Shown here piece by piece: positions 43,620 through 61,252 of a stretch of 64,000 nucleotides of DNA; position 1 is the first letter of the stretch, and every line of letters begins with the position of its first letter. The notes under the pieces were generated by a model that saw only the letters and a program-made list of their open reading frames with translations, ran no database searches and was not told where the DNA came from. The DNA comes from Xiphias gladius (lineage: Eukaryota > Chordata > Actinopteri > Istiophoriformes > Xiphiidae), in assembly GCF_016859285.1 (NCBI RefSeq), contig NC_053407.1, positions 19,526,699 to 19,590,698 on the forward strand. The letters run 5' to 3'. Made by a program: the position numbers and the translations under genes.

Positions 43620-46600
43620 TCAGTGCTCCTGTAAAGCTCTCTGACAGTGGTAGATCAGGCAGTCGGGCAGGTCGGGGACTGGAGAGCGCAGCCACACAGC
43701 CAGTGTGCCTGCATGCACACGGCAGTGCATCAGACATGGCTGATCCTGGAGGAGCCGGCAAGCTAAAATACCTTCAATCCCTGTGGGGAGAGTGACGAAG
43801 GGTAACTCACCAACAGTGTAAAAACACATAGGACACACATCAGGCCTATCTGGAACAAGTGGACCTTGAGTTGAGACTGATTGTCAAAAAAACAAAAAAA
43901 AACAAAAACTGTCAAACTAAATAGCTTCAGCTAGATGCTCTATATACATTACATGGGTTGCATTGCTTATACCTATGTAACAATACTTGAATTAACTATA
44001 ACATTAACAAATAAATACATTCTAATAATACACACTATAAAATGTTTATAAGTTACTAATAATAGCGCTATCAATGTTTAATAAATCATTTATTAATACT
44101 TATAGAGCAGCGCTAAACCATAAATAAGATCAGGTCTTAGTGTGTTTTGATGCTTCTATGCTTTTGTGCAACCTCGTTGTCTTGCATATATTTTTAGATT
44201 GTTGTTTAAGCATTTAAAGTTATATATGAATTTATTTATTACTAATTCCACATATAGTTTTTTTAAGCTTATAGCCTAAACATTTTTAGTTTCGTCATTA
44301 ACAGTAATTGTCTTTCTTCCCTACTAAGTCTACCGTGTATCTTATGATTTGGGTGATGGGTTGCTGCATACAACTGCCCTTTAAAGGGATGAATAAAGTT
44401 GTATTGAATTGAACTGAATGGCATTGAACACTTGGGTTGTCACGTGGTGAAAAATCCAATCTGCTGGTGTTGATTCTCCACCAGCATAACTGGCTTTTAG
44501 CTTCAATGTCTTATTACTGGTCTATAAAGCAATAATAACTGATTTACTAACATAATTAATTTATTAACATTACGCCATTAAAAAAAGTCCTTTATAAGTG
44601 CATGTATACTTCATTAGAAAGCAGTGCCAGTTAGTAGTAATATAGAGCATAAGTGGAAAACGGATGATTAATATTTAATGTGTAACCTAGTCTCACAAAA
44701 TAATCTCGACAAGGTCCACTAGCTTTTTCAGAAGCATCTCACGGTCATCACAGTTGAAATATGTATTTAGATGGTAAAGACCATGAGATGGGGTTGAAAG
44801 CTGTGGAAAAAGCTCGTAAGTTGACCTCGTATTACAATTACTTAGCAAAACTATTGAGGTCAAGAATGAACTTACAGTTTTCATGTCTAAACTAACTACT
44901 GCAGTTACCACAATGAATAAACCAGACTACTCTAACATGTTAATGCCATCGCAGGTTATTACATACTTTAAGCATCAAAGCATATCCTACATGATGTTGC
45001 TATAAATTGACAACTCAGCTTTGGCATTTCAGTTGAGAAGGTTGAGGTCAATGAGACAACTGAGTGTGAGCAGGAGATGAATGTCTTTTCACCTATGATT
45101 TCCACAACATGAAGCTGAAGTTTCCTCTTCAGAACATTCAGAGTGGCTGTGAGAGGTTCTTGGCCATCACTTATCAGTGTCAGATTCTGCTTTGTGTCAT
45201 GAGAGAAGGCCAGCCACATCGTCCCGTACTCCTCTGTGGACACCGTCAAGGGTCTGCAGGAAACGTGAAATTAAAGTAAGCAACTACTGGTCTCTGCTAG
45301 GCCACACTTTGAATAAAAGCAGAAACATATGTCACCTGATGAAGCTGGTTAGAGGGAGTTTGTATGAGAACTGCACTGCATGAGGCGTCTCAATAGGCAA
45401 CTGGTAAGATACCATCCCGACTACTTCAACGTGAACTGAAGGCCTCTTCACACTCAGGGCATACTGGTACAGTGCAACACCGTGACTTCTTACATCCTCC
45501 ACTGGACTGTCAGACAAACAGGATACCTGAAAATGAAAATGTCCTTTAATATGGAAGACTAATAAGGACAGCATTGGCCTTCATCAGTAATTTTCAGCTC
45601 AGTACATTACCTCTAGTTGCTCTGAGTCAAGACCTAGTTGTATCTGTTGAATGGCAGAGTCAGAGGAGTTGGTAATGAAAATGACTAGAACTAAGGAATC
45701 CTCTTTCTGCACATGACAGGCTGAGAGATCCAGGCTTTGGAGGGTGCACAGAGGAGTGATTTCTGAGTGGCAGAGTTCAGAGAGCTCTGCAGGCAGATGA
45801 GAGCTGAGACACAAGTCTTTAGGTCTGTCAGGGTCTTCACGTGGGGCAGGATCAGCAGCTACCACACCGTTATCCCCGATGAGAGAGAGGTTACTTCCCT
45901 TTAGGTCACTGTCAGTTAAATCAGCTTCTACATCACAGGCTCCATTAGCAGTATTAAGGCCTTGAGAAGGTTCAGATGTCTGTTTGGATGAGGAAACGGC
46001 CAGTTCTGATGTGAGATTGGAGTCCAGTAGGTTGTTACACAGCAAGTTATCCACAGTGCTGGGAGTAGAGACGAGGGAGTTGGATATTTGCTCAGTGGCC
46101 CCCGAGGAAGAGCCCTGACCTTTGGCTTTTCTTTTGAATCGCTGGAGCATCGGCTCAGATTTTCCCATCTGTTAGAAAGAAAACTTTAAGTTTCAAAATG
46201 TGAATTTTCAACATTGCAAAGGGCTGTAATATCACATCAAAATAGCTGAGATGTATAGAGCCAGTAGATCCAGTGAAGTGCCAAAACGATTAGTCCAAAA
46301 TTTTCTGCTTTTTTTTTGTCTTTTGTGAGAAAAACTTACATATCTTTGCATTTTAGACTGTTTATTTGAGACAACAAGTTATTTAAAAACGGATCTGAAA
46401 AGTTATGATTGGGGAAAGAAATGATTTTTAACCATTTTCTGGCATTTTATGCAACTGCATGATTAATCAATTAATTGAGAAAGTAATTGGCATGTTAACC
46501 AATGATCATAATAATCATTAGTTGCAGCCTTAAACGGCCCCCCAGTTGTATACATTTTTAAATCTGTTCCTTCCTCGTCATGATTCAAAAGGATCTGCCA

Positions 46601-49600
46601 AAAGTATAGGCCAAAAGTATAGGCCCAATATATATATATTATATATATTAAATATATATTGCTGCCTGATTTAAAAATCAAGCAGCAAGTGAGCATTCGG
46701 GATTAACTCAGCTGATTCATCTATGTCATATGCCTGCAGCTGCTTTACCCTAAATGACCTCTGCCAGAAGAAGGCAATTAAATAAGTTTTATTTCATTAC
46801 AAATTGCATTTATAATATTCACGAATCCCACACACTTTCCATCACATGAACTCACCTTATTAAAATGACGTTTCAGTCCTCAGACCTTCTACAGACATTC
46901 ATACAGACAAGAATTGTGTGTGATGGAGGATGTGCGGGATTCTGTACTTTTCTTTTCAATTTATAATATCCAAGAAATTTTTCAAAGATTGCATCTTATT
47001 GTGCAGCCCCACCTCAGACAGATAAAGGTAACCCATACAGAATAATTGGCAAGCTCACCAGACAGACAGAGCTTTGGGAGCTGAGGCCGAAAAACAGAGA
47101 AGATGCCAGCAGCTGTTTTTCTTGTCCAGGCTCAGGGGTCAGTGTCGGAGTTAGCATCTGGGTGTGTGAGCTGTCAGCCTCCGCCTGCTGGCTGGGTGAC
47201 CGGAGGGGACTGGGTTCCTCCACCTGGGCAGCTTCCTCCACGGCTTCCCTCCGCGCCAGGTACCCCTCCCTCCCCCAAACTCTCTTAACTCCGTCCAGCT
47301 TGAGAGTTGTAGAGCTGAAGCAAAAATGGAGAACCACCAGTGTGAGTTCAAAACAATAAACATAATTCTGCCAGCAGTGGAATGCACATTGTGTCCACGT
47401 ACCCTCCTTTGTGTGAGAGGTCGGTACTGTCGCCCGACAGACCAGAGCTCATGGACAACAGCGTAGGAGACTGTCTGTCTGCGATGCTGCAGGAGGACAT
47501 GCTGATGGGCAGGGACAAGCCGTATGGCTCCAGGGTCAACGCTGAGGCAGACAACACAGTCAGAACAACTCAAAACAAGGCAGTGCACATTCTGTCAAAT
47601 GTGCCACAGTCTGAAAGTTTTAAATGGTTTTTACCTTTTGCCTGAGCTAGTTCCTCCTGCCGTTGATGGGGAGGTTTGTATGGAGCAGCGCCAGCAGCCA
47701 ATGCCTCCGACACAAATCCATCAAGAAATGACAGAGAGGAATCCACCTGGGAACCAACATCATAACAGCTGCAAGTTTAAACTCCTCCTTTAGTGAGGAG
47801 GAAAAGAGCATTTGGAAAAGTTCCGTAGGATTTGCAAATTAAAGACGTCATATGTGAGCGCTTGCAAATACACTATGTCTATTATTTTTACACTTTGTTT
47901 TGCCACAAAAGACATTAAAATTGCAACATGAAATTTGTATGTATTTAGAATATTGTTGTTGTTCTCTACTTGGCTGACACTGAATGCAGTTCTGCGGTAA
48001 ACCCACCCTTCAGATTACTCCAGACATGCTAAAACACTAATGATAACGACTGCAATGATGATCCCTATTATTCTGATAATTACGGTCATTAATCTAATCG
48101 ACTGTGTGTCATGGAGGGAGAGTGTTGCGCAGGCTGTTCTCCAACCATCAGATAATGAGAACTTACTCTGCCAGAGAGGAGTAACTATAATCGTTTCAAT
48201 CATCAAATACATACACTTAAGAATCATTATTGTAATTCTGCAGCACATGTATGTTACCTCCAGGGGCTCCGGGCCGGGTTCTCGAGGTAGCACCCTGGCT
48301 CGTAGTCCAGAGTCTTGGCTGAGGTGCTGCAGCTCCTGAGCCCTCTGTCTCAGCACTGTGTCCATTGAGCTGCTGTATGTTTCAGAAACTTCCTGAGCAA
48401 CACAAACACCTGCCCCGCCCTCACAGAGCTTGGTCATTGCCATGAGGACCCAGCTCTTGGTTTCACTGCTGGTTTGCTTCATGTCCAACAGCTTTGCGAG
48501 CAGCCTCAGGACTGTGGTTGGTTCAAGTTCCTCCCTCAAATGAGAGTAATCACCGAGGACCTGCGCATGGCAGAGAGGGGGGCAAAGCCTCAGTGTAAAG
48601 AGAAGTTTTTATCTGCAACCGATTTAGAAATTATAACCAACCTAATGATTATATCTCATCTTGCTTACAGTACTGCAACATCCTCTATATGCCCAGGTTC
48701 CCAATCTTTTTTGCTTATGACACCTTACAGGAAAGCAGTGTATACCTGTGACCCCTCATTACCAGCTGCATGTCTAATGGTTGTGGCCAGTTAAACCAAA
48801 GAATGATTTTTCTCTGCATTCTATTTCTAGAGGCCTAAAGAGGTCAAAAGTATACAATATTTCACTGTAATTAATAAGTCTGGATTAAGTAATCATCAAT
48901 TTGTGTAGCAGGAATATGTTTTTTTTTTCGGTTCCGGTCCTGTTAATCATCTTCCAAACATGCAGGGGTATCCCCTATAATTTTCACACTACAAAGCTAA
49001 GACACGGATATAAAATTGATCTTCTCAACGGGCACTTCTCACCATCCAACAGTCCAGACTCCAGCATGACTTTTATCTTCTGGATCTGTTGACTATGAGA
49101 TGATCTAGAGCTAGAGGACCTTGGGCAAAAGAGCCTTTCCTGATAATGGTCCTTAATGGGCTTGCTTTTATTTCCTGTAGTTATTCTTACTGACATTTAA
49201 TGAAATGCATACTGTATATTTCATCTCCTGTTTTGTTTTACTACTCTTCCTTTTTTAAGCCTGGAAATTTTAAAGTAATATTAGAGTATGCTTCAAACCA
49301 AATACTGTATTCCTTCTCCCTCTTCTGCTTTTTGTTATCATTATTATTACACAAGAATTATACAAACTGCTCATACTGCTCATTATGGAAATAGCACTCA
49401 CCCAGCTGATGACTTGGAGGAAGCGCTGTGGCAGCTTGCCAGGCTCTCCTTGCAGCAGAGAAACATATGAATCCACAGCAAACAACCTCAACTTCCTGTC
49501 CTCCTCCACACTGTCAAACCCTGGGTCATTAAAGAGAAATTAAGTTTTGCAAATCAATATCAGTATCAAATTACTGAACTGAATTATCACAACACAGGAA

Positions 49601-52600
49601 CACCACAGAATAATATGTGGTTATCTCACCCTCAGACAGCAGTTTAAGGAAACTGTTTGGGATGTCAGGCTGCATCATGTCTCCACCCACTGAAAACACT
49701 GTGTTCATGGTCTCAATGAACCATTCGTTGTCTGGTGCATATGTATAATGTTTTATAGGAAAAAGTAACACAACAAGGTTTTCACCCAAACACTGATTTA
49801 AATGTCATACTTGCACTTTACCAGAGGCTTTAGTATTGGGAAACTGAGAAATTCAGCTACAGGTCACCGGGCTTTAACACAGTCCAACAGAGTTATCATC
49901 CAGGCCTTGAACCACCAGTAAGTTTGGAGTGAGTCATAACTGTCTTTTTGCTCCACTGACAAAAACAGAGTTGAAAACCGTACTTTCTTCCAGATTTTAT
50001 TGACTTTTTCTTATCTATATCTATATAGATAAGAAAGTAAATTCAACTTGAGATAACCACAATTCAACTTCACAGAAAGCAAAGTTTGTGACCCCTTTTA
50101 ACTGTCAGAACAAATAAGCCTACCGATATCGTGAGCTACCCATTTGTTAAAACAAAATGTATCTTTGTTTTTGAAGGCCTCGACAATTGCCCCTTTAGAC
50201 TGTGTTTAAGCCCAATGAAAAGCTGCAACAAAGAGGTACAGTAAGTTTTAAGAAATTTACCACTTCACCACCATGATAAAGTCATACTACGCAGAGTAAT
50301 TAATGAGCAGAAACATTGTAACAGGATGTGGGTTGAAAAACAGTCAGAATTATATATGAGATGTAGTGGAAGGGGTTTTAAGTATGACTTGGTTCTTGAA
50401 TCGGTGAAGCAATTCCAGTAGGCATTGCAGTTTGCGGATGGCTGTTATTTCAATATTTAGATCAGCATAATTCTACGACTGTGGTTTATTTTTGTAAGCG
50501 GTTCCCCGTTTTCCAGGTGCAGCGGGCTGCCGAAGGTAAACAAATGTACATTTAACACGGAGCACTGACGCGCTCGGAAGGATATTTTTCTGCCAGTTCT
50601 GCCACCTTCCCCACTAGGTCAATAGTACTGTAGTCATCTGTACTGTTGTGCAGAAACTCCAGCATCTTCTCGACAATGACCACGACATTCTGGGCGTTAG
50701 TGATCCGAAAGAGCAACTCCAGTGTCTACAAGAGAACACAGAACGCACCAAATCCTGTAAACCTACAAAGTCTATGACACCAAAATCCAAACTGCGCCAG
50801 TATCAGCCTCACCTCACGCTTTATGATGAGGTCAGGGTGATCGAGACACTCTATGATGGTCATCTGATGCTGCAGGGCCAGTTTAGGATCCTGCTGGACC
50901 ACGTAGGTTAGGGCCTTCAAACCTAAAATAACGCCAAATAAATAAAGTCTATATAAGAAATCTTGATTGTCAGTGGAGAAAATTTTACTTGTATTAAATC
51001 ATGTTTTCTTGGGATCTTACCTAGATATTTGAGATTAATCTTCGGTGACAGAACAAAGTTGCCAATGCACTTTGCAGCTTTTTCCAGAAGTTCAGATTTG
51101 GGATGAATTGTGTAAATACATTTTACGCACTCATATAATATTGCTGGAAATAAAGAGAGATGTAGATAATTGGCTGATGGAATTATTTAAATGATTTCAA
51201 ACAACCACATTTATTAGAAATGTTACTCTAACTTTGACATACCATAGGTAATGTTATGATTCATCTCTGCTCTTCGTAAAGACTCGTCGAGGACTTCATA
51301 CATGATCTCACTTGCACTGTGAACACAGAGCAGACTCGTAAAATCTATTTGTGAGAATTCGTCAACGGAGCACAACCACACGATAGCATAAACATCCAGT
51401 TTGTCCAAAGACAGAATAAGTAATAATTACCTCTGGTCATTTTTTCCAAGTAAGGACAGTATTCTGAGAAGCTGGATTTGAAGCCAAGGAGCAGGAACAC
51501 TGTGATAGTTAAAATCCATGGGCAGCTTTCCTCCCACCACCTGCCTCAGTATGGTGACAAAACTTGCTGTTAGGTCTTTATATCCCTCTGGATTCTCCTG
51601 TAACAAGAGAAAAATATGGAGTAGATTAGGAGTAGACAGGAGCAGATTACACCATATATGATCAAACCGAGATGTACGTAATGTTTTTTCCAATAAAAAG
51701 CAGTAAGCGTGGTGAAGTCGAGTCCAGAAAAACAAATTACCTGGATCATCTGTAAGTAGATGTGTAGTGAAGCTGTCATCACACCGGGATCCTTGTCACA
51801 AAGCGCTTTGCGAAACTTGTTGTGGATGTGTTGAACTTGATTCGGTGCTATTAGGTAGAATTTGTAAAGTGCCAGGACTGCTTTTCGTCGAATGATTTCT
51901 CTACAAATATGTTATGAGAAACACTTATAAATCACGAGATTCAAGCTAATTTTTCATGCTCCATTTACCATATGAATAAACAGGTAACTAATTGAACAGG
52001 AAAGGCAACAAGTATTTCGTACTTTGGGTGATTAAGTTTCTCCTCCACCAGAGGAAGGATTGCAGGTATCATATCTTTGGGGAACATCTGGCTGACAACA
52101 GTTAGAGCCATGCACACTTCAATAAGGTTCGTGCTCTGAAGATCCTGCAAACACAAAATACATCAAAATCTCTTAGTCTCGTTCAAACTCAAGATGACAA
52201 ATGCTGTAAAAACCTAACACCCACCTTTAACACAGTGTTCACAAGAAGAAGCAGCAGCTCATGACTTTCGTTCAGAAACAAGGACACAGCAAGGTAACCT
52301 GCAAATCACACAGAAAACTATTTTTGCCTGTGGGAGTGTTGGAAAATGCAGTGGAGTTGTTTCATGGTTAGACCAATAAAGTTGTTGTGATGACAAATGA
52401 AGAAGGTTCTCAATAATCATTAGTTTAAAAACTCAAAAAGCTACGAATCATGCTCCTTGTGTGGATCATGAGACTAAGTTAGTAATGCAGAACCACTAGG
52501 AAACTATTCTGAGGAATGACTACGGTATTTAGCTAATTACAAAAGAACATACCAACTCTTTTCTCCAGAACTGTGCCTTGTTGAGCCAGTTTAATGGCAT

Positions 52601-54372
52601 GAATATAGCTGAAAGACGCCTCATAACCCAGGCTTTCACAGTAGATCGCTCTCACCATTAGTTCCTTCATCTGCCTCTGAATCAAATTATGACACAAGGA
52701 AGAAGTAAACACATCAGCAATTTCAGGCATCACTGGACGTTTTGAATAATCTGGTTTCTTGTGCAAAACCAAAACGAAAAATCAGGACAGCCGTACCATG
52801 GAGGTGCTGGGGGAGGACACCTGTTCTTTGATGGATGCTAGTTCCCGCTGAATAAGTTTCTCTTCTTCCTGAACAGGAGCAACATACAACTGAAGACTCG
52901 CAGAGCAAATGTCTAAAGGAAAACTCTAATTGCGTTCATTGACCAGGTTGGGTTAAAGAAACATACTTCAGCCTATTCATATATCAAGAGCTTACATGAA
53001 AGTGTCTCCAGCTACTCACAAATATTTCAAAAGGTGGGAAAGGTTAAAAGTAAAAATACCAGAGTCAGTGCAACAAACAAATGTTTTTATGGATTTTATA
53101 CAGTTAAAGATGCTTTTCTGTATGCTAGTGCTAAGGACAAAATAAGCTGCCTTCTTTAATTAAGAAAGTGTCAAACCTTCTGGCCTTCATGGCAAAAGTT
53201 AAACATTGCATCTAGATTCCCTAAACTGAATGCAGGTATTTTAATGTACTATTTATGTTTTACCTTTTAACCTAATGAGGTTTGTACCTTGAATAATGTC
53301 ACGCAACCATTGTCATTTATCATGTGATACTCTGGGTGTCTAGGTTATCTTCTACCTTGTCCACTTCTTGAAAAAAATGTATATTGTTTGTAGATTGTTG
53401 GCTTATACAGTTCAAATATATAGTTTTTTACTTCCTGCTTTCTGGACTGTGGACCATTTGGCGGGGCAACAGTGGAAACAAGGTTAGGAATTTATCGTTC
53501 TATCCAATCTGGTGCGATGTGCTTATAAATATATTACTATGTTTTCAATAAATCAAACCGAAAGATTTGTTAATCAGTACATTACCCCCACCTACTGTCT
53601 AAAGTTTACCATGTCGGCACACAATGAATATCAAATTGGAGAGACTTGCTTTAGATTGGCAGTCCATCTCAGTGACAATTAGCTGCATTTTTATCCCACA
53701 GTCGTTATGCTGCCGTAGTTGCAAACAGGGACAGTTGGAAACAATTTTCGATTGCTGCATTCAGGCGTTTGTGGGACGGATTGAGAATTATCTGACGAAA
53801 AGCAGGAGGATTTTTTTTGGTTTCTCTCCACTTGTGCCCTTCCAGGTTTAACTTCCCTAGAGCACAGTTTGTTCATGTAAAGCATGTTGACAGCCTCACT
53901 CTGAACAGCCTGAGGGTCTGATCTTATCACAAGCACTTGAACGCACCAACAAGGACAAGCTTTTGAAATAATCCAATTTGTATTTCACCCGAGTATCCAC
54001 ATGATAATAAAAGCACAGCATAAACTGTCTGAGAATTAGTGTAAAACTTAGTACGGGATACTTGGCATGTAGTGAAAAAAAAAAAAACATTAGTTAAAAA
54101 AACACAAGCACACCTTTTTTTTTTAGGCTTAGCATAGTCATCTTAGCAAGCTAACATTAAAGCATATCATGAAAAACTGACTAAGACTCATGTTGTTTCG
54201 CCTTAGCTCCGGTTTTAAAGGGCAGACTCACATGTTTGGACGTTAGCTCAGTGATTCCTCTGATGAGGTTTCCTAGTTTGGAGGTGGAGGACAGTTTCGC
54301 AGAGCCAGGCTGAGAGTCTAAAGACAGGAGGCTAGGCAGAGCTGTCAGGGTCTTCTCCACAACATCGCTCAT
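43620..54372 (-). CDS. ap4e1: AP-4 adaptor complex subunit epsilon-1
   Basis: AP-4 epsilon is a large subunit of the clathrin-independent AP-4 coat at the trans-Golgi network, sorting ATG9A among others. Exons (minus order): 54232-54372, 52797-52868, 52553-52676, 52225-52298, 52023-52144, 51741-51900, 51431-51597, 51243-51310, 51021-51143, 50813-50922, 50586-50725, 49630-49742, 49402-49520, 48258-48560, 47635-47746, 47403-47541, 47059-47314, 45611-46168, 45336-45526, 45093-45253, 43620-43780. All joins keep frame; 1137 aa, the human length. The trunk is a HEAT-like adaptin solenoid starting MSDVVEKTLTALPSL, then a less conserved hinge (exons 47059-47314 and 45611-46168), then the appendage/ear ending CLIYHCQRALQEH. 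One intron (49743-50585) has AT-AC ends of the minor spliceosome. All other introns are GT-AG. Confidence 0.95.
44300..44425. repeat. Possible retroposon tail in the last ap4e1 intron
   Basis: The sequence GATGAATAAAGTTGTATTGA followed by ATTGAACTGAATG resembles the short-repeat 3' tails of fish non-LTR elements. Nothing coding is visible next to it. Confidence 0.25.
46275..46537. repeat. Dispersed 'GATTAATC' repeat (copy 4) in an ap4e1 intron
   Basis: Contains AACGATTAGTCCAAAATTTT, TGATTAATCAATTAATTGAG and ends TAATCATTAGTTGCAGCCTT, the inverse of the AGGGCTGC end of copy 1. Same family. Confidence 0.6.
49743..50585 (-). other. U12-type AT-AC intron of ap4e1
   Basis: On the minus strand the exon ends GCAGAAAA and the intron begins ATATCCTTC, matching the U12 5' splice-site consensus ATATCCTT. 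The intron ends TTATAC, immediately before A TAT GCA CCA GAC. Only this join rebuilds the family motif AELAEKYAPDN and keeps phase; no GT-AG pair does. A looser branch-point candidate, TTTTCCTATAA, lies just upstream of the acceptor. Confidence 0.8.
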
Positions 54373-55860
54373 TTTGGCAGCGAAAAGCGGGCTTGTCAGC
54401 TGTCTTCTTCCTTCAAAAACGCACTCCTTAAATCATCTCTCCATCCCCGCGGGACTCTCTGACACAGAGACAGTGAACGTTGCCTGTTAAACATTTAAAA
54501 AGATCACAAGAGGTAAAATGCTAGCTTGCCAGTCGGCCATTGTTTTGATTCAGCAGACGAGCCACGGCTTGATGACAACGTCACTTCCCCTTGAATTTTG
54601 AAACTTTATTAGAAACCTTAAAAAAAAAAAAAACAGTGGCGACTGGGTCTAAATCAATTGGTCTAAATGATTATAATAGTAGTTTGGCAAGAAAATAACT
54701 GTAAAACCATAAGAAAAGGGTAAAGAACAACAATGAAACACACAGTTATGATATTCAAAACTTGGTTTATTATGTTTGTAATATTTTGATAAACAGTCCC
54801 TTGTATAACTGTACACTAAACTACAATAAATTAATTACAGTAAATATGAAATTACAGCCATTGGACAACTGCATGAAAAGGAGTACATTATAAGAATTGA
54901 AATATGTTTTGTTTTGTTTTTTTTTTAAATATCTGTATATTAGTATTTAGATAGCTAGTGGGGGACCACAGGTTCAGGGTGTCTGCAGTGGCTGAATGTG
55001 CGCATTGAGCCGTGAGTGGCTTCCACGGCTGGAAACAAACAGAGAGGTAAATCATATTTTATGATCATAGGGATGGAAAACAAACATCATACTGTATATC
55101 GTAGGTTTACCTTTAAATGTGCTTTCTTACAATAGAATAATATTGGCAGGTGAGTTGCTCTCAAGATTGGAGAAGATGTAGAATTAAAAATACATGACTT
55201 TGCTGTCTATCTTAATCTTTAATAATCTACAAATTTTTATTTTTGGTTATAGTATTTTATGGCAATGCTCAATCATATGTTATGTTATTTTTAATTGCTG
55301 CAGACTAATTTTGATTCATTTCTACAGGCCAATCTAATCATCCTGACTACCATCCATCGTTTTCCAATATTTCTCATTTACAGAGAAGCCGCATATCCGC
55401 ATCCTCTCCTCTCTCCTCTCTCATTCTGTTTCCTTGTGTCCCCATTTTCTTCCACAGACTACGTTCCTCCATTATTTTTTGTGCAAAAAACAAATAAATA
55501 AACAAGTAATGTCCTTTATGTGGGCACATACAATACATCACTTTAGTGTGTCACTTCTATCCTAGACTGATGCTAGTCACTACCAATTATATTTTCTGCA
55601 ATATACATTTTACATCATAAGTACTTCTGTGCAATTTTCTTTCAATCATACTGTAATGCAAGCGTGCCATTTGGTTTAATTACTCTCTGAAATATGTAAA
55701 TATACCCTGGTCATGAAACTGGAGTATATACAATTCTATTAATATGTTCTTTGTACAATCAAAACTGAGTCTCTATCTCTGTGATTGTACTCTAGCAAAC
55801 AGAAACATCGGGGTGTCTTCAGTAGGTCTGTCTACCATTTAATCCTCCGTGTCTTCATCC
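54373..55860. other. Intergenic ap4e1-gnb5, including the gnb5 3'UTR
   Basis: The ap4e1 5' flank occupies roughly 54373-54600. On the minus strand AATAAA lies at 54766-54771 (TTTATT on plus), so most of 54770-55860 is plausibly the gnb5 3'UTR. Nothing else was recognised. Confidence 0.5.
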
Positions 55861-59958
<4,098 letters not shown>

Positions 59959-61252
59959 TTCAGGGACCAGGGGGGATCTCATATATTTCCTTTGTGCGGG
60001 CGGCGATCGGCGGCGGAACGGCTCGAAGCGGGGCTAACAGCTGATGCCGCTGTCATGACGTCAGAGGGGGGGGGGGGGGAGATGCTCCGCCAGCCTCCAG
60101 GAGGGAGGAGGGTCCCGTATCCTGGTGATGCTGCCGCCGCACCACACGGGCTGCATCCTCAGCAGCCTCATGGCTCCGCGGCGAAACATAATGCATCGCA
60201 TTTGCACACTGTCCCTCCGACTGTCCTGTCAAGATGTAGCCGACAGATACGGCACCTGGCACTCCGGCATGTAAAACGGTTTATTTTCGGTGGATCCTGT
60301 CAATTAGCAAGCACGTTGTTTTTTTTTTTTTTCACGTTAAATATCTGCTACAGGAAATATATTATACATTATTTATCCAGTCCTCTGTTGTGAGAGAGCT
60401 TTATTGATTACACTTTCACATTTTACCAGGGCCGTAGATACACATGAGGGCAGTGAGGTCGTGTCCCCATTCAAGGGTTTTTAGCAACCTGGTGAATATT
60501 TTACATTATACACTTGAAAAAAATACATATAGTGGGCATTTCATTGTCTCATCGCAGCATTTTTTAGACTCAAAATATATATAGATTTGACTACTTTTCA
60601 GGCAACAAATTAAAAAACATAAATGATTCACCGTTCCCCCACCTGAGTTTTATTCACAGCAGTGTAAAAAAGGCTTGATGTTGGGTAATAAAATTTAGGG
60701 CTGCAACGATTGTTTCCATGATGGATTTAACGGCCCATTATTTTCTTGATTAATCCATTAATTGCTTCGTGAAAAAAATGGCGAAAAATGGACCCTCCAG
60801 TCCAAACTGGTGTCCTCCGTCAAATGTCTTGTTTTGTCTGACCAATACCAGGACCCCAAAGACCCAAAGACATTCAATTTACTACCATGTCAAACAGAGA
60901 AAATGACTGAAACAATCAATCAGTTATCAAAAATAATTGCCAGTAAATTTTCGTTTGATCACCTGGTTAATCGACTATTCCTTGCAGCTCTAATAAAACT
61001 GACAAAAATATTTGAAAGAATAAGCTGTGAAAACAATTTTTTCCGACAGAGGAGAGGGGGTGCTCTGGGGAGACATGACCTCAGTCTATCTTTCTTAAAT
61101 CCCAGCTATGGTGCTACATTTTAAATATGTGGTGTACATAGTTCATTAAAAGTTAAAAGTTTATTACATATTTATATAAACAGTAACATGCAGCCACAGG
61201 CAACTAGACTATGAATCAGTCATGTGGAGTGAAAGGTGAAAGGGTGGCTGTG
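59959..61252. other. Intergenic gnb5-myo5c: gnb5 promoter and repeat
   Basis: A GC-rich, CpG-containing stretch (about 59840-60270, with a poly-G run near 60067) is the likely gnb5 promoter. A dispersed repeat occupies about 60695-60995. A minus-strand AATAAA at 61160-61165 fits the myosin 3' end. The long plus-strand open frame at 59725-60393 is a by-product of GC-rich DNA. Confidence 0.6.
60695..60995. repeat. Dispersed 'GATTAATC' repeat (copy 5)
   Basis: Best-preserved copy: it opens TTAGGGCTGCAACGATTGTT, contains TCTTGATTAATCCATTAATT, AAATGTCTTGTTTTGTCTGA and CAAAGACATTCAATTTACTA, and ends in TTCCTTGCAGCTCTAA. The terminal GGGCTGCAA and TTGCAGC(T)C are inverted copies, as expected for a DNA-transposon-derived MITE. 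Confidence 0.7.
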
